DNA of 64,000 nt, taken from Paraplanobispora siamensis. Lineage in GTDB: Bacteria; Actinomycetota; Actinomycetes; Streptosporangiales; Streptosporangiaceae. The position numbers and the translations under genes are program-made. The notes beneath the pieces were generated by a model, which ran no database searches, was not told the DNA's origin, and saw only the letters and a list, made by a program, of their open reading frames with translations. Location: contig NZ_BOOJ01000059.1 of assembly GCF_016863175.1 (NCBI RefSeq), positions 1 to 64,000 of the forward strand, written 5' to 3'. Below are positions 1-7,738 of this stretch, piece after piece (positions within the stretch are counted from its first letter, which is position 1; each line of letters starts with the position of its first letter).

Positions 1-264
1 CGGGGGGTTCGAGCCGCCCAGCACCGGCCCTAACCGGCGACAAGGGGATGGGCCAGTGAGTGGCTACCGCCGAGCGCCTGAAGCCGGCCGGGGAGTCGTA
101 CGGCCTGGCCTCCCGCCTCGTCATCGGGAGGGCGGCCGACGGGCGGGCGCCCCGCCGGAGCAGGTGCCTCACGGGTGGGCCGGAGATGCCCGGCCCGGCG
201 CAGCCCGGCACTCAACGGCCGGCCCGGCGCAGCCCGGTACGGGGTCACCCGGCCATGGACACGA
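1..264. other. Window start, no gene supported
   Basis: No reading frame here has a convincing start, ribosome site or recognisable product. The only structure seen is a 19-bp direct repeat (CCGGCCCGGCGCAGCCCGG) at 190-208 and 219-237. The stretch lies downstream of gmd, which is read towards it. Confidence 0.5.
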
Positions 265-1293
265 TCACGGCCAGGAGGAGTCCTGGTCCGGGTCGCCGCC
301 CTCGGACAGGAGCTTGACGTCGGACTCCACCATCATCGCCACCAGCTCCTCGAAGGAGACCGACGGCTCCCAGCCGAGCTGGACGCGGGCCTTCTTGGGG
401 TCGGCGCACAGCAGGTCGACCTCGGCCGGGCGGTGCAGGGCCTGGTCGCAGACCACGTACTGCTCCCAGTCGAGGCCGGCGGCGCCGAAGGCGGCCTCGA
501 CCAGCTCGCGCACCGACTGGGTGCGGCCGGTGCCGATCACGTAGTCCTCGGGGGTCTCGGCCTGGAGCATCAGGTGCATCGCGCGCACGTAGTCGCCCGC
601 GTAGCCCCAGTCGCGGCGCGCCTCCAGGTTGCCCAGGCGCAGCTCCGAGGCCAGGCCGAGCTTGATGCGGGCCGCGCCCAGGGAGACCTTGCGGGTGACG
701 AACTCGGCGCCGCGGCGCGGGGACTCGTGGTTGAACAGGATGCCCGAGACGGCGAACATCCCGTAGGACTCGCGGTAGTTCTGGGTCAGGAAGTGGCCGT
801 AGGCCTTGGCCACGCCGTACGGCGAGCGGGGGTGGAAGGGAGTGGTCTCGGCCTGGGGGGTCTCGCGGACCTGGCCGAACATCTCCGAGGACGAGGCCTG
901 GTAGAACCGGATCTGACCGGATCCGTTGGCCGTGCGGGTGGAGGAGATCCCCGAGCAGACCCGGATGGCCTCCAGCATGCGCAGCACGCCCATGCCGGTG
1001 ACCTCGGCGGTGAGCTCGGCCTGCTCCCACGACATCGGCACGAACGAGATGGCGCCCAGGTTGTAGACCTCGTCCGGCTGGACCTTCTCCACGGCCGAGA
1101 TCAGCGAGCCCTGGTCCAGCAGGTCGCCCCGGACGAGCTGGACGTCCTGCAGGAGCTTGCGCACCCGGGAGACGCGCGGATTGGCCTGTCCCCGTAGCAG
1201 GCCCCAGACCTCGTAGCCCTCGCTCAGCAGATGTTCGGCCAGGTAGGAACCGTCCTGTCCGGTGATGCCGGTGATCAGCGCGCGCCTGGCCAA
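265..1293 (-). CDS. gmd: GDP-mannose 4,6-dehydratase
   Basis: Converts GDP-D-mannose to GDP-4-keto-6-deoxy-D-mannose, the precursor of deoxyhexoses for surface glycans or glycosylated metabolites; cytosolic. The 342-residue product is an extended SDR: the Rossmann motif GITGQDG is at residues 9-15, the SSSE catalytic stretch at 134-137 and the Tyr159-x3-Lys163 pair follows. A short segment around residues 113-126 (Cys-Ser-Gly-Ile...Gly-Ser-Gly) looks inserted relative to usual GMDs, just before RFYQASSSEMFG. It is divergent from a glycosyltransferase, so a shared role in glycan synthesis is likely. The ATG has a GGAGGA-type site a few bases upstream. Confidence 0.93.
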   Translation of the reverse strand: MARRALITGITGQDGSYLAEHLLSEGYEVWGLLRGQANPRVSRVRKLLQDVQLVRGDLLDQGSLISAVEKVQPDEVYNLGAISFVPMSWEQAELTAEVTGMGVLRMLEAIRVCSGISSTRTANGSGQIRFYQASSSEMFGQVRETPQAETTPFHPRSPYGVAKAYGHFLTQNYRESYGMFAVSGILFNHESPRRGAEFVTRKVSLGAARIKLGLASELRLGNLEARRDWGYAGDYVRAMHLMLQAETPEDYVIGTGRTQSVRELVEAAFGAAGLDWEQYVVCDQALHRPAEVDLLCADPKKARVQLGWEPSVSFEELVAMMVESDVKLLSEGGDPDQDSSWP

Positions 1294-1599
1294 CGCGTCC
1301 TCCTCGCTCGTCGGGTGGAGCCCTACCCGAACGGTGTTCTACCCGAACAGTGTGCCGTGTGATTCGCGAATGTACCGCCCTGCCCCGATGTGAGCACCCC
1401 ACCCGTCACAGCAGCGGTAGAACTTGTTCCATCAGGCGACGTCCGGCCAGGCTAACGCCGCAGTTCGCGACAGGTAGAAGTGGCATTGAGCACAATTCCA
1501 CATTAGATAGGCGAGAACTACCGGATGGTAGGGTCCGAGGACTAAGGTCATCTTTCACGGTACCTGTCCTCATCCGGACAGGGTGAGGAAGGGGTTGCC
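1294..1599. promoter_or_regulatory. gmd / glycosyltransferase divergent control region
   Basis: This 306-bp gap must hold promoters in both directions. Seen: a 10-bp direct repeat CTACCCGAAC at 1323-1332 and 1339-1348 (16-bp period) next to gmd; the palindrome-like TAGAACTTGTTCCA at 1418-1431, which fits TNNAACNNGTTNNA; and a hairpin with 7-bp stem CCTGTCC/GGACAGG at 1563-1582, directly before the GGTGAGGAAGGGG ribosome site of the glycosyltransferase. No gene is seen. Confidence 0.5.
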
Positions 1600-2844
1600 G
1601 TGCCAGGTGAGCACTCGCTGCGGGTTGCGCTGCTGTCCTACCGCAGCAAGCCGACCTGCGGTGGCCAGGGCGTCTACCTGCGCCACCTCAGTCGTGAACT
1701 GGTCGCGCTCGGGCACCACGTCGAGGTGTTCTCCGGCCAGCCGTACCCCGAGCTCGACGAGGGCGTCGTCCTCAACAAGGTCCCCAGCCTGGACCTGTAC
1801 CGCGACGAGGACCCCTTCAGGACCCCCCGGCTCGGCGAGTACCGCGACTGGATCGACCTGCTCGAGGTCGCGACCATGTGGACCGCCGGATTCCCCGAGC
1901 CGCTGACCTTCAGCCTGCGGGCCCGCCGCGAGCTGGCCAAGCGCGTCGGCGACTTCGACGTGGTCCAGGACAACCAGACGCTGGGGTACGGCCTGCTGGG
2001 CATCCAGAAGCTGTTCCCGGTCGTCGGCACCATCCACCACCCGATCAGCGTGGACCGGCGCATCGAGCTCAAGGCCGCGCCGCTGCGCAAGCAGTTCTCG
2101 ATGCGGCGGTGGTACGGGTTCGTGCGGATGCAGGCCAAGGTCGCCCCGCGGCTGAACCCGATCCTGACCGTCAGCGAGTCCTCCCTGGCCGACATCCACC
2201 GCGACTTCAACGTGCCCCAGGCCAACATGCGGCTCATCCCGCTGGGCGTGGACACCCGTTACTTCCACCCGCGCCCGGAGCTGCCCAAGCGGCCGGGTTC
2301 GATCGTCGCCGTGGCCAGCGCCGACTCCCCGATGAAGGGCGTGGCGACGCTGCTGCGCGCGGTCGCCAAGCTCGCGACCGAGCGCGACGTCAACCTGACC
2401 GTGGTCAGCAAGCCGACCCCGGGTGGACCGACCGAGAAGCTGGTCGCCGAGCTGTCCCTGCACGACCGGGTGCGGTTCGTGCACGGCATCTCCGACGACG
2501 AACTGGGCGAGCTGATCGCCACCTCCGAGATCTCGGTCGTCCCCTCCCTCTACGAGGGCTTCTCCCTGCCGGCCGTCGAGCACATGGCCTGCGGGACCCC
2601 GCTGGTCGCCTCCAGGACCGGGGCCCTGCCCGAGGTCGTGGGCGACGCGGCGATCCAGGTCACCCCGGGCGACCCCGAGGAGCTGGCCGCCGTACTGCGC
2701 CGCCTGCACGACTCCCCCGAGGAGCGTGCGGCCGTCGGGCGCAAGGGCTACGACCGGGTGATGGAGCGCTTCACCTGGAACGTCGTCGCCCAGCGCACCG
2801 TGGAGGCCTACCGCGAGGCCATCGAGGCCCGGCGCGCAAAGTGA
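1600..2844 (+). CDS. Glycosyltransferase family 4
   Basis: Predicted retaining GT-B glycosyltransferase of 414 residues that transfers a sugar from a nucleotide sugar to a glycan or lipid acceptor at the inner face of the membrane. The N-terminal half has the acceptor fold with a glycine-rich start (PTCGGQGVYLRHLSREL); the C-terminal half has the GT4 E-x7-E motif in YEGFSLPAVEHMACGTPLV. The GTG start is chosen because GTGAGGAAGGGG precedes it by a few bases. The methyltransferase gene follows after 28 bp, so the two are probably co-transcribed. Donor and acceptor are not determined; the adjacent gmd suggests a deoxyhexose or mannose pathway. Confidence 0.85.
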   Translation: MPGEHSLRVALLSYRSKPTCGGQGVYLRHLSRELVALGHHVEVFSGQPYPELDEGVVLNKVPSLDLYRDEDPFRTPRLGEYRDWIDLLEVATMWTAGFPEPLTFSLRARRELAKRVGDFDVVQDNQTLGYGLLGIQKLFPVVGTIHHPISVDRRIELKAAPLRKQFSMRRWYGFVRMQAKVAPRLNPILTVSESSLADIHRDFNVPQANMRLIPLGVDTRYFHPRPELPKRPGSIVAVASADSPMKGVATLLRAVAKLATERDVNLTVVSKPTPGGPTEKLVAELSLHDRVRFVHGISDDELGELIATSEISVVPSLYEGFSLPAVEHMACGTPLVASRTGALPEVVGDAAIQVTPGDPEELAAVLRRLHDSPEERAAVGRKGYDRVMERFTWNVVAQRTVEAYREAIEARRAK

Positions 2845-2872
2845 TCACCACCACCCTCACGAGGAGCGGCAC

Positions 2873-3586
2873 GTGCTGACTGTCGACTTCGGCCGGTTGC
2901 CCGTCGGGCCCGGCGACCGAGTTCTCGATCTTGGCTGCGGTGGCGGGAGGCACGCGTTCGAGGTGCTGCGCCGCGGCGCCGACGTGGTCGCCTTCGACAT
3001 GGACGCCCAGGAGCTCGAGGGCGTGGCGAGCATGTTCACCGCGATGGACAAGGCCGGCGAGGTGCCCACGGGCGCGACGGCCGAGACCGTGACCGGGGAC
3101 GCGCTCGACATGCCGTTCGAGGACGCGAGCTTCGACCGGGTGATCGCCGCCGAGGTGCTGGAGCACATCCCCGACGACATGACGGCGATGCGCGAGATCT
3201 TCCGGGTCCTCAAGCCGGGCGGCCAGGCCGCGATCACGGTGCCGAGCTTCCTGCCCGAGCGGATCTGCTGGGCGCTGGACGAGGCCTACCACACCGCCCC
3301 CGGCGGGCATGTGCGCATCTACACCCTCGCCGAGCTGAGCGCGAAGCTGAAGTCGACCGGGTTCGTCATCGGCCCGCACCACCACGCCCACGGGCTGCAC
3401 GCGCCGTACTGGTGGATCAAGTGCGCGGTCGGCGTCGACAACGACGACCACCCGCTGGCCAAGGCGTACCACGAGATCCTGGTCTGGGACATCATGAAGC
3501 GCCCCGCCGCCACCCGCATCGCCGAGTCCCTGCTCAACCCGATCATCGGCAAGAGCGTGGTGCTCTACGTCCGGAAGCCCGCATGA
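2873..3586 (+). CDS. Class I SAM-dependent methyltransferase
   Basis: A 237-residue Methyltransf_11-type enzyme with motif I VLDLGCGGGRHAFEVL near residue 20, an acidic post-I region (VVAFDMD) and motif LEHIPDD around residue 100. It transfers a methyl group from S-adenosylmethionine to an unidentified small molecule or sugar. The GTG start follows GAGGAGCG at good spacing. Its position between a GT4 enzyme and a toroid protein suggests one surface-glycan or polyprenyl-linked pathway; this is inference. Confidence 0.82.
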   Translation: MLTVDFGRLPVGPGDRVLDLGCGGGRHAFEVLRRGADVVAFDMDAQELEGVASMFTAMDKAGEVPTGATAETVTGDALDMPFEDASFDRVIAAEVLEHIPDDMTAMREIFRVLKPGGQAAITVPSFLPERICWALDEAYHTAPGGHVRIYTLAELSAKLKSTGFVIGPHHHAHGLHAPYWWIKCAVGVDNDDHPLAKAYHEILVWDIMKRPAATRIAESLLNPIIGKSVVLYVRKPA

Positions 3587-3674
3587 GTCTCCCCCTCCCA
3601 TGGGAGCGAACCCGACGCAGTGAGCGTAGCGGTCGGGCGAGGAACGAGGCCGCCCGCGCAGCGAATGAGGAGCG
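3587..3674 (+). repeat. GCGAGCG-type short interspersed sequence
   Basis: The spacer between methyltransferase and toroid gene carries an actinobacterial filler-like run (CGACGCAGTGAGCGTAGCGG...GCGAGGAACGAGG) and ends in GAGGAG, which serves as the next gene's ribosome site. No terminator hairpin is evident, so read-through is likely. Confidence 0.35.
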
Positions 3675-4724
3675 GTGAGCGACCCAATGGAATGGGACCA
3701 GATCGTCGAGACCGCCCGGAGCATCGCGGCCGTGCAGGAACCCGACGGGGGCGTCCCGTGGCCCGAGGGGCACGTGGACGCCTGGAACCACATCGAGTGC
3801 CTGATGGCGATGAGCGTGGCCGGGCTGTCCGAGCCGGTGCGCAGGGGCTACGACTGGCTGGTGCGCACCCAGCGGGCCGACGGCTCCTGGCCGATGAAGC
3901 TCGTCGGCGGCCAGGGGGTCGAGCACGGCGGGGAGTCCAACCACGCCGCCTACGTCGCCGTCGGCGTCTGGCACGAGCTGCTGGTCACCGGTGACGAGGA
4001 CTTCGCCAGGCGGATGTGGCCGGTCGTCCGCTCCGCGCTGGACTTCGTGGTCGGGCTGCAGACCACCCGCGGCGAGATCGTCTGGGAGCGCGCGGCCGAC
4101 GGGCGGCCGGCGCCGTACGCCCTGCTGACCGGCTGCTCCTCCGTCTACCAGGGACTGCGCTGCGGCGTGCTGCTCGGCGAGCACCTGGGCCACCCGCAGC
4201 CCGACTGGGAGCTCGCGGCCGACCAGCTCGGCCACGTGCTGACCGCCCACCCCGAGGCGTTCGCCGACAAGAGCCGCTTCTCGATGGACTGGTACTACCC
4301 CATCCTCGGCGGCGCGCTGCGCGGCCCGGCGGCCCTGGCCCGGCTGGCCGAGGAGTGGGACACCTTCGTCGAGCCCGGCCTGGGCATCCGCTGCGTCTCC
4401 GACCAGCCGTGGGTGACCGGCGCCGAGACGTGCGAGCTGGTGCTGGCGCTGGACGCGCTCGGCGACCGCGAGCGGGCGCTGAAGCTCTTCGCCGACATGC
4501 AGCACCTGCGGCACGACGACGGCTCGTACTGGACCGGCTGGCAGTTCGTGAACGAGAAGTGGTTCCCGTACGAGCGCTCGGCCTACACCGCCGCCGCCGT
4601 CATCCTGGCCGCCGACGCGCTGAGCGACCGCACCCCGGCCGCGGGCGTCTTCCGCGACGCGGGCGCGTACCGGACGGACCGCCCCACCGCCGCCTGCGGC
4701 TGCAGCCACGCCCACTCCCGCTGA
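3675..4724 (+). CDS. Prenyltransferase/squalene-oxidase-like alpha-alpha toroid protein
   Basis: A 349-residue protein with repeats typical of the terpene cyclase/prenyltransferase toroid fold: QEPDGGVPWPEG near residue 22, TQRADGSWPMK near 60 and RHDDGSYWTGWQ near 280. Such proteins occur beside glycosyltransferase and methyltransferase genes in actinobacteria; the reaction is unknown and it may bind rather than cyclise a polyprenyl or glycan substrate. The C-terminus has Cys-Gly-Cys-Ser-His-Ala-His, a possible metal site. Start is uncertain: GTG at 3675 lies only 2 bases after GAGGAG, while ATG at 3687 lies 14 bases after it. Confidence 0.72.
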   Translation: MSDPMEWDQIVETARSIAAVQEPDGGVPWPEGHVDAWNHIECLMAMSVAGLSEPVRRGYDWLVRTQRADGSWPMKLVGGQGVEHGGESNHAAYVAVGVWHELLVTGDEDFARRMWPVVRSALDFVVGLQTTRGEIVWERAADGRPAPYALLTGCSSVYQGLRCGVLLGEHLGHPQPDWELAADQLGHVLTAHPEAFADKSRFSMDWYYPILGGALRGPAALARLAEEWDTFVEPGLGIRCVSDQPWVTGAETCELVLALDALGDRERALKLFADMQHLRHDDGSYWTGWQFVNEKWFPYERSAYTAAAVILAADALSDRTPAAGVFRDAGAYRTDRPTAACGCSHAHSR

Positions 4725-4775
4725 GCGCGTCCCGCCCTCTCAGGAGTGCCGTACGGCCTCCGCCCGCCGGCGTTT

Positions 4776-4846
4776 TCCCAGCCCGGTTCCCAGCCCGGTT
4801 CCTTGTCCGGTTTCTCGGCCGGTTCCTTGCCCGGTTCTTTGCCCGG
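4776..4846 (+). repeat. CCGGTTCC-type short tandem array
   Basis: Degenerate units of the form CCCGGTTCC(C/T)TTG or CCCAGCCCGGTT recur about six times between the toroid gene and the DUF1702 gene. They do not form a clear hairpin and probably arose by slippage. Confidence 0.5.
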
Positions 4847-4898
4847 GCGGCCGGGAGCGGTGCTTGAGGGCCGGAGTACGGCTGGCTACGGTCGGCCC

Positions 4899-6233
4899 GT
4901 GAGCAACGCGGAGGGCACCCAGACAGTAGCTCAGCGCGACGGCGGCGAGCAGGCGCCGGCCGTCTCCGGCCCGGAGCGCACCGCATCCGAGGCCCTCGGA
5001 ACGCCCGAGGCCCCCACGGCGGCGCGCCCGTCGCCCGGACCGGCCCACCCGTCGCCCGTGAGGGACCACGGAGCACCCGGACGGGGTCATGGAGCACCCG
5101 CGGGGGACCGTCAAGCATCCGGACAGCAGGACCGCCGGGCGCCCGAGGATCCCAAGGCGCCCGGAGGACAACACCGCGAGCCGTCCAAGTCCGAGCACCG
5201 GCCGGCAGATCCGGAGGCCGAGCCCGCAGAGGCGCAGGAGCGCCCCTCTCCGGCCGAGGCGGACACCGGCGGGCCCGGTCGCGCCGGAGCCCTGCGGGCG
5301 GCGCTGCGGGGGCTGAACGGCACGCTGCGCCAGGATGCGGACCGGGCCGACTTCGGCAGGCTCCGCTTCCGGCTGGGCCCCGCACGCGGGCATCTGGAGA
5401 CCTCGCTCGTGGCGTTCCTCGCGGGGTTCAACGCGGTGGTCGGGGGCGAGACCGGGCGGATCGACGATCTCGACGAGGACGTGCGCGGATTCGCCTACGA
5501 GGGCGCGGGCATGGCCTGCGCGACGCTGGACCTGCTCACGATGACCGGCGGACGGCGGCTGCGGGAGCTGCTCAGCGGGCAGGGCGTGCGCTATCCGCAC
5601 CTGATCCACTCCGGCGCGGGCTGCGCCTACGCCCGGATGCGGCTGCGCCCGACATGGGGCATCCGCGCCGTCCATCCGCTGCTGCGCTGGCTGGCCTTCG
5701 ACGGCTTCGGCTTCCACCGGGGCGTGTTCACCGCCGACAGGACCGTGGGGCTGCAGCGCACGCCCCGGCTGATGGACCGGGCCCGCTGGGCGATCTTCGA
5801 CCAGGGTCTGGGCCGGGCGCTCTGGCTGCACGAGTGCGCCGGGGTGGACGGCCTCGTGCTGCGCCTGGCCGAGTTCCCCGCCGGCCGCCGCGCCGACCTG
5901 TGGAGCGGCGTCGGCATGGCCGCGGCCTACACCGGGGGCGCGGCCCCCGACGACCTGGGACGCCTGGCCGAGGCTGCGGCCGCGGAGGGCTTCCGCGCCC
6001 ACCTCGCCCAGGGCGGCGCGTTCGCCTGCGCCGTCCGGCTGATCTCCGGCGCCGTCCCGGCGCACACCGCCGCCGCGGCTCCCGTGCTGTGCGGGGCGGA
6101 GGTGGACGAGGCCGCGGGCTGGACCGACACCGCCCTCATCGCGCTGGGCCACAACGCGCACAGCGGCGAGCACTACCAGGCCTGGCGCGCCGGGATCCGC
6201 AAGGCCTGGGCCCGCCACGGCCGCGCCTCCTGA
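4899..6233 (+). CDS. DUF1702 family protein
   Basis: About 444 residues. The first ~125 residues are low-complexity (Pro/Glu/Ala/Gly-rich) and probably disordered; the rest matches the DUF1702 family, first noted in enediyne clusters (UnbU-like) but also common outside them. Signs are the RGHLETSLVAFLAGFNAVV segment, YEGAGMACATLDLL, HLIHSGAGCAYARM and a C-terminal GHNAHSGEHYQAWR. Function is unknown; no enediyne PKS is in the window, so a role in such a pathway is not supported. GTG at 4899 is chosen since upstream in-frame codons translate the CCGGTTCC array. Confidence 0.7.
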   Translation: MSNAEGTQTVAQRDGGEQAPAVSGPERTASEALGTPEAPTAARPSPGPAHPSPVRDHGAPGRGHGAPAGDRQASGQQDRRAPEDPKAPGGQHREPSKSEHRPADPEAEPAEAQERPSPAEADTGGPGRAGALRAALRGLNGTLRQDADRADFGRLRFRLGPARGHLETSLVAFLAGFNAVVGGETGRIDDLDEDVRGFAYEGAGMACATLDLLTMTGGRRLRELLSGQGVRYPHLIHSGAGCAYARMRLRPTWGIRAVHPLLRWLAFDGFGFHRGVFTADRTVGLQRTPRLMDRARWAIFDQGLGRALWLHECAGVDGLVLRLAEFPAGRRADLWSGVGMAAAYTGGAAPDDLGRLAEAAAAEGFRAHLAQGGAFACAVRLISGAVPAHTAAAAPVLCGAEVDEAAGWTDTALIALGHNAHSGEHYQAWRAGIRKAWARHGRAS

Positions 6234-6322
6234 GGTCTCCCGCGCCGCCACGGCCGCACCTCCCGGAGTCGCGCCCCGCCCGGGCCGCGCCCCCTGGAAT
6301 CGCCCCGCCCCGGCGCGCGGGT

Positions 6323-6970
6323 TCAGCCGATGCCGGGGCCGACGCGCTCCAGCACCCGCAGCGAACCTTCCTGCCTGACCTCCTTGAACGCGCCGGAGGC
6401 GAGGACCCGCCGGTAGACCCGGTACGGCGCCTGGCCGCCGTCGGCGGGGTCGGGGTAGATGTCGTGGAAGACCAGGGCGCCGCCGATCATCACGTGCGGG
6501 GCCCAGCCCTCGTAGTCCTGGGTCACCGGCTCCTCGGAGTGGCCGCCGTCGATGAACAGCATGGCCAGCGGGGTGTTCCAGAACCGGGCGACCCGCTCGG
6601 ACCTGCCGACGATCGCGATGACCTCCTCCTCCAGCCCGGCGGAGGCGATCGTGGCGCGGAAGGTGGGCAGGGAGTCCATCTTGCCGAAGCGCGGGTCCAC
6701 CAGGGTGGGGTCGTGGTGTGCCCAGCCCGGCTGGATCTCCTCCGAGCCCCGGTGGTGGTCCACGGTCAGGACCACCGAACCCGCCTGGCGGGCGCCGGCG
6801 CCGAGGTAGATCGCGGACTTCCCGCAGTAGGTCCCGATCTCGCAGATCGGCCCGCGCGGGCCGTACGCGACCGCCGTCTCGAACAGGGCGAGACCCTCGG
6901 CGTGGGGCATGAACCCCTTGGCCCGCTGCGCGGCGCCCAGCAGGTCGGGGGGCATGATGGCGTTGCTCAT
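6323..6970 (-). CDS. Class I SAM-dependent methyltransferase (Methyltransf_24 type)
   Basis: A 215-residue protein with motif I ICEIGTYCGKSAIYLGAGA (about residues 43-60), the acidic loop LTVDHHRGS and the Methyltransf_24 signature MLFIDGGHSEE followed by GGALVFHDIYPD, which supplies metal-binding Asp/His residues in related O-methyltransferases. It probably methylates a hydroxyl of an unidentified acceptor. It converges with the DUF1702 gene and is divergent from the redox operon, so it is probably its own transcription unit. Confidence 0.8.
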   Translation of the reverse strand: MSNAIMPPDLLGAAQRAKGFMPHAEGLALFETAVAYGPRGPICEIGTYCGKSAIYLGAGARQAGSVVLTVDHHRGSEEIQPGWAHHDPTLVDPRFGKMDSLPTFRATIASAGLEEEVIAIVGRSERVARFWNTPLAMLFIDGGHSEEPVTQDYEGWAPHVMIGGALVFHDIYPDPADGGQAPYRVYRRVLASGAFKEVRQEGSLRVLERVGPGIG

Positions 6971-7011
6971 CGGAGCAGACTACCCATCCCGAACAACATT
7001 CCGTACGACCC

Positions 7012-7042
7012 TTGCCCGGCCTTATGGAACGTGTTCTACTTT
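7012..7042 (+). promoter_or_regulatory. Promoter with KstR-like operator for the redox operon
   Basis: A -35-like TTGCCC (7012-7017) and a -10 TACTTT (7037-7042), 19 bp apart, place the transcription start at or next to the GTG at 7048, giving a leaderless message. Overlapping the promoter is TGGAACGTGTTCTA (7025-7038), a full match to TNNAACNNGTTNNA, the motif known for KstR, the TetR-family repressor of steroid and lipid catabolism in mycobacteria. Assignment to KstR is inference. Confidence 0.55.
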
Positions 7043-7047
7043 GCACC

Positions 7048-7521
7048 GTGAACCAGCGCGCCCGCATCGTGATGTCCGACGACGAAGTCACCGCCTTCAT
7101 CGGTGAGTCGCGGAAGCTCCAGCTCGGCACGATCAATCCGGACGGCACACCCCACCTGGTGACCATGTTCTACGGGGTGGCCGACGGAAAGATCGCATTC
7201 TGGACCTACGGCAAGGCCCAGAAGACGCGCAACATCGAGCGGGACGCCCGGGTGAGCTGCTTGATCGAGGCCGGGGAGGACTACTCCGACCTGCGCGGGG
7301 TCCTGGTGTACGGCGTGGCGCGCAGGATCGACGATCCCGCGGGCATCCTCGACGTCGGCATGAACGTGGCGAGACGGATGGCGGGCATGCCGGACTCCGA
7401 CGAGCTCCTGACCGAGTACGTCACCTACACCGGCCGCAAGCGGGTCGCCTTCGTGGTGGAGCCGACTCGGGTGATCTCCTGGGATCACCGTAAGCTCGCC
7501 ACTCAGGTCCAGCCCGGTTGA
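7048..7521 (+). CDS. PPOX-class flavin/F420-dependent split-barrel oxidoreductase
   Basis: A 157-residue pyridoxamine-phosphate-oxidase-fold protein. Segments LQLGTINPDGTPHLVTMFYGV, KIAFWTYGKAQKTRNIERD and SWDHRKL are typical of the F420/FMN-binding split-barrel family in actinobacteria, which reduce small substrates with F420H2 or bind flavin. The GTG at 7048 is chosen over upstream TTG 7012 and ATG 7024, because these codons fall inside the promoter elements. It starts an operon with a ferredoxin (10-bp gap) and an alcohol dehydrogenase. The substrate is unknown. Confidence 0.78.
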   Translation: MNQRARIVMSDDEVTAFIGESRKLQLGTINPDGTPHLVTMFYGVADGKIAFWTYGKAQKTRNIERDARVSCLIEAGEDYSDLRGVLVYGVARRIDDPAGILDVGMNVARRMAGMPDSDELLTEYVTYTGRKRVAFVVEPTRVISWDHRKLATQVQPG

Positions 7522-7531
7522 GGAGGCTCAC

Positions 7532-7726
7532 ATGAAAGTCAAAGTCGACTACCTGGTCTGCGAGGCCAACGCCGTCTGCACGGGTCTCGCTCCGGAGGTC
7601 TTCGAGCTCGACGACGACGACCAGCTGCACCTGCTGCTGCCTGAGCCGCCGCCCGAGATGATGGACCGCGTGCGGCACGCCGTCCGGTCCTGCCCCAAAG
7701 CCGCCCTCTCCCTGGAGGAGAACTAG
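7532..7726 (+). CDS. 3Fe-4S ferredoxin
   Basis: A 64-residue acidic ferredoxin with Cys10-x5-Cys16 and a distal Cys-Pro near residue 54, the three-cysteine pattern of actinobacterial 3Fe-4S ferredoxins that normally feed cytochromes P450 or other oxidoreductases. No P450 lies in the window, so its partner is probably the adjacent oxidoreductase or a distant P450. The ATG follows TGAGGAGGCTCAC, a strong ribosome site. Confidence 0.88.
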   Translation: MKVKVDYLVCEANAVCTGLAPEVFELDDDDQLHLLLPEPPPEMMDRVRHAVRSCPKAALSLEEN

Positions 7727-7738
7727 AAGGGACCCCCC

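Noticed and set aside
1-40. GGTTCGAGCC near the window start resembles a tRNA T-arm
   Set aside because: The flanking bases do not form a full T-stem, and no acceptor or other arms can be checked because the sequence begins here.
1325-1341. GAACGGTGTTC as a KstR-like site upstream of gmd
   Set aside because: The spacer is three bases instead of two, so it does not fit AACNNGTT; it belongs to the CTACCCGAAC direct repeat.
4899-6233. Enediyne biosynthesis cluster suggested by DUF1702
   Set aside because: No enediyne PKS or other pathway gene lies nearby; DUF1702 also occurs outside such clusters.
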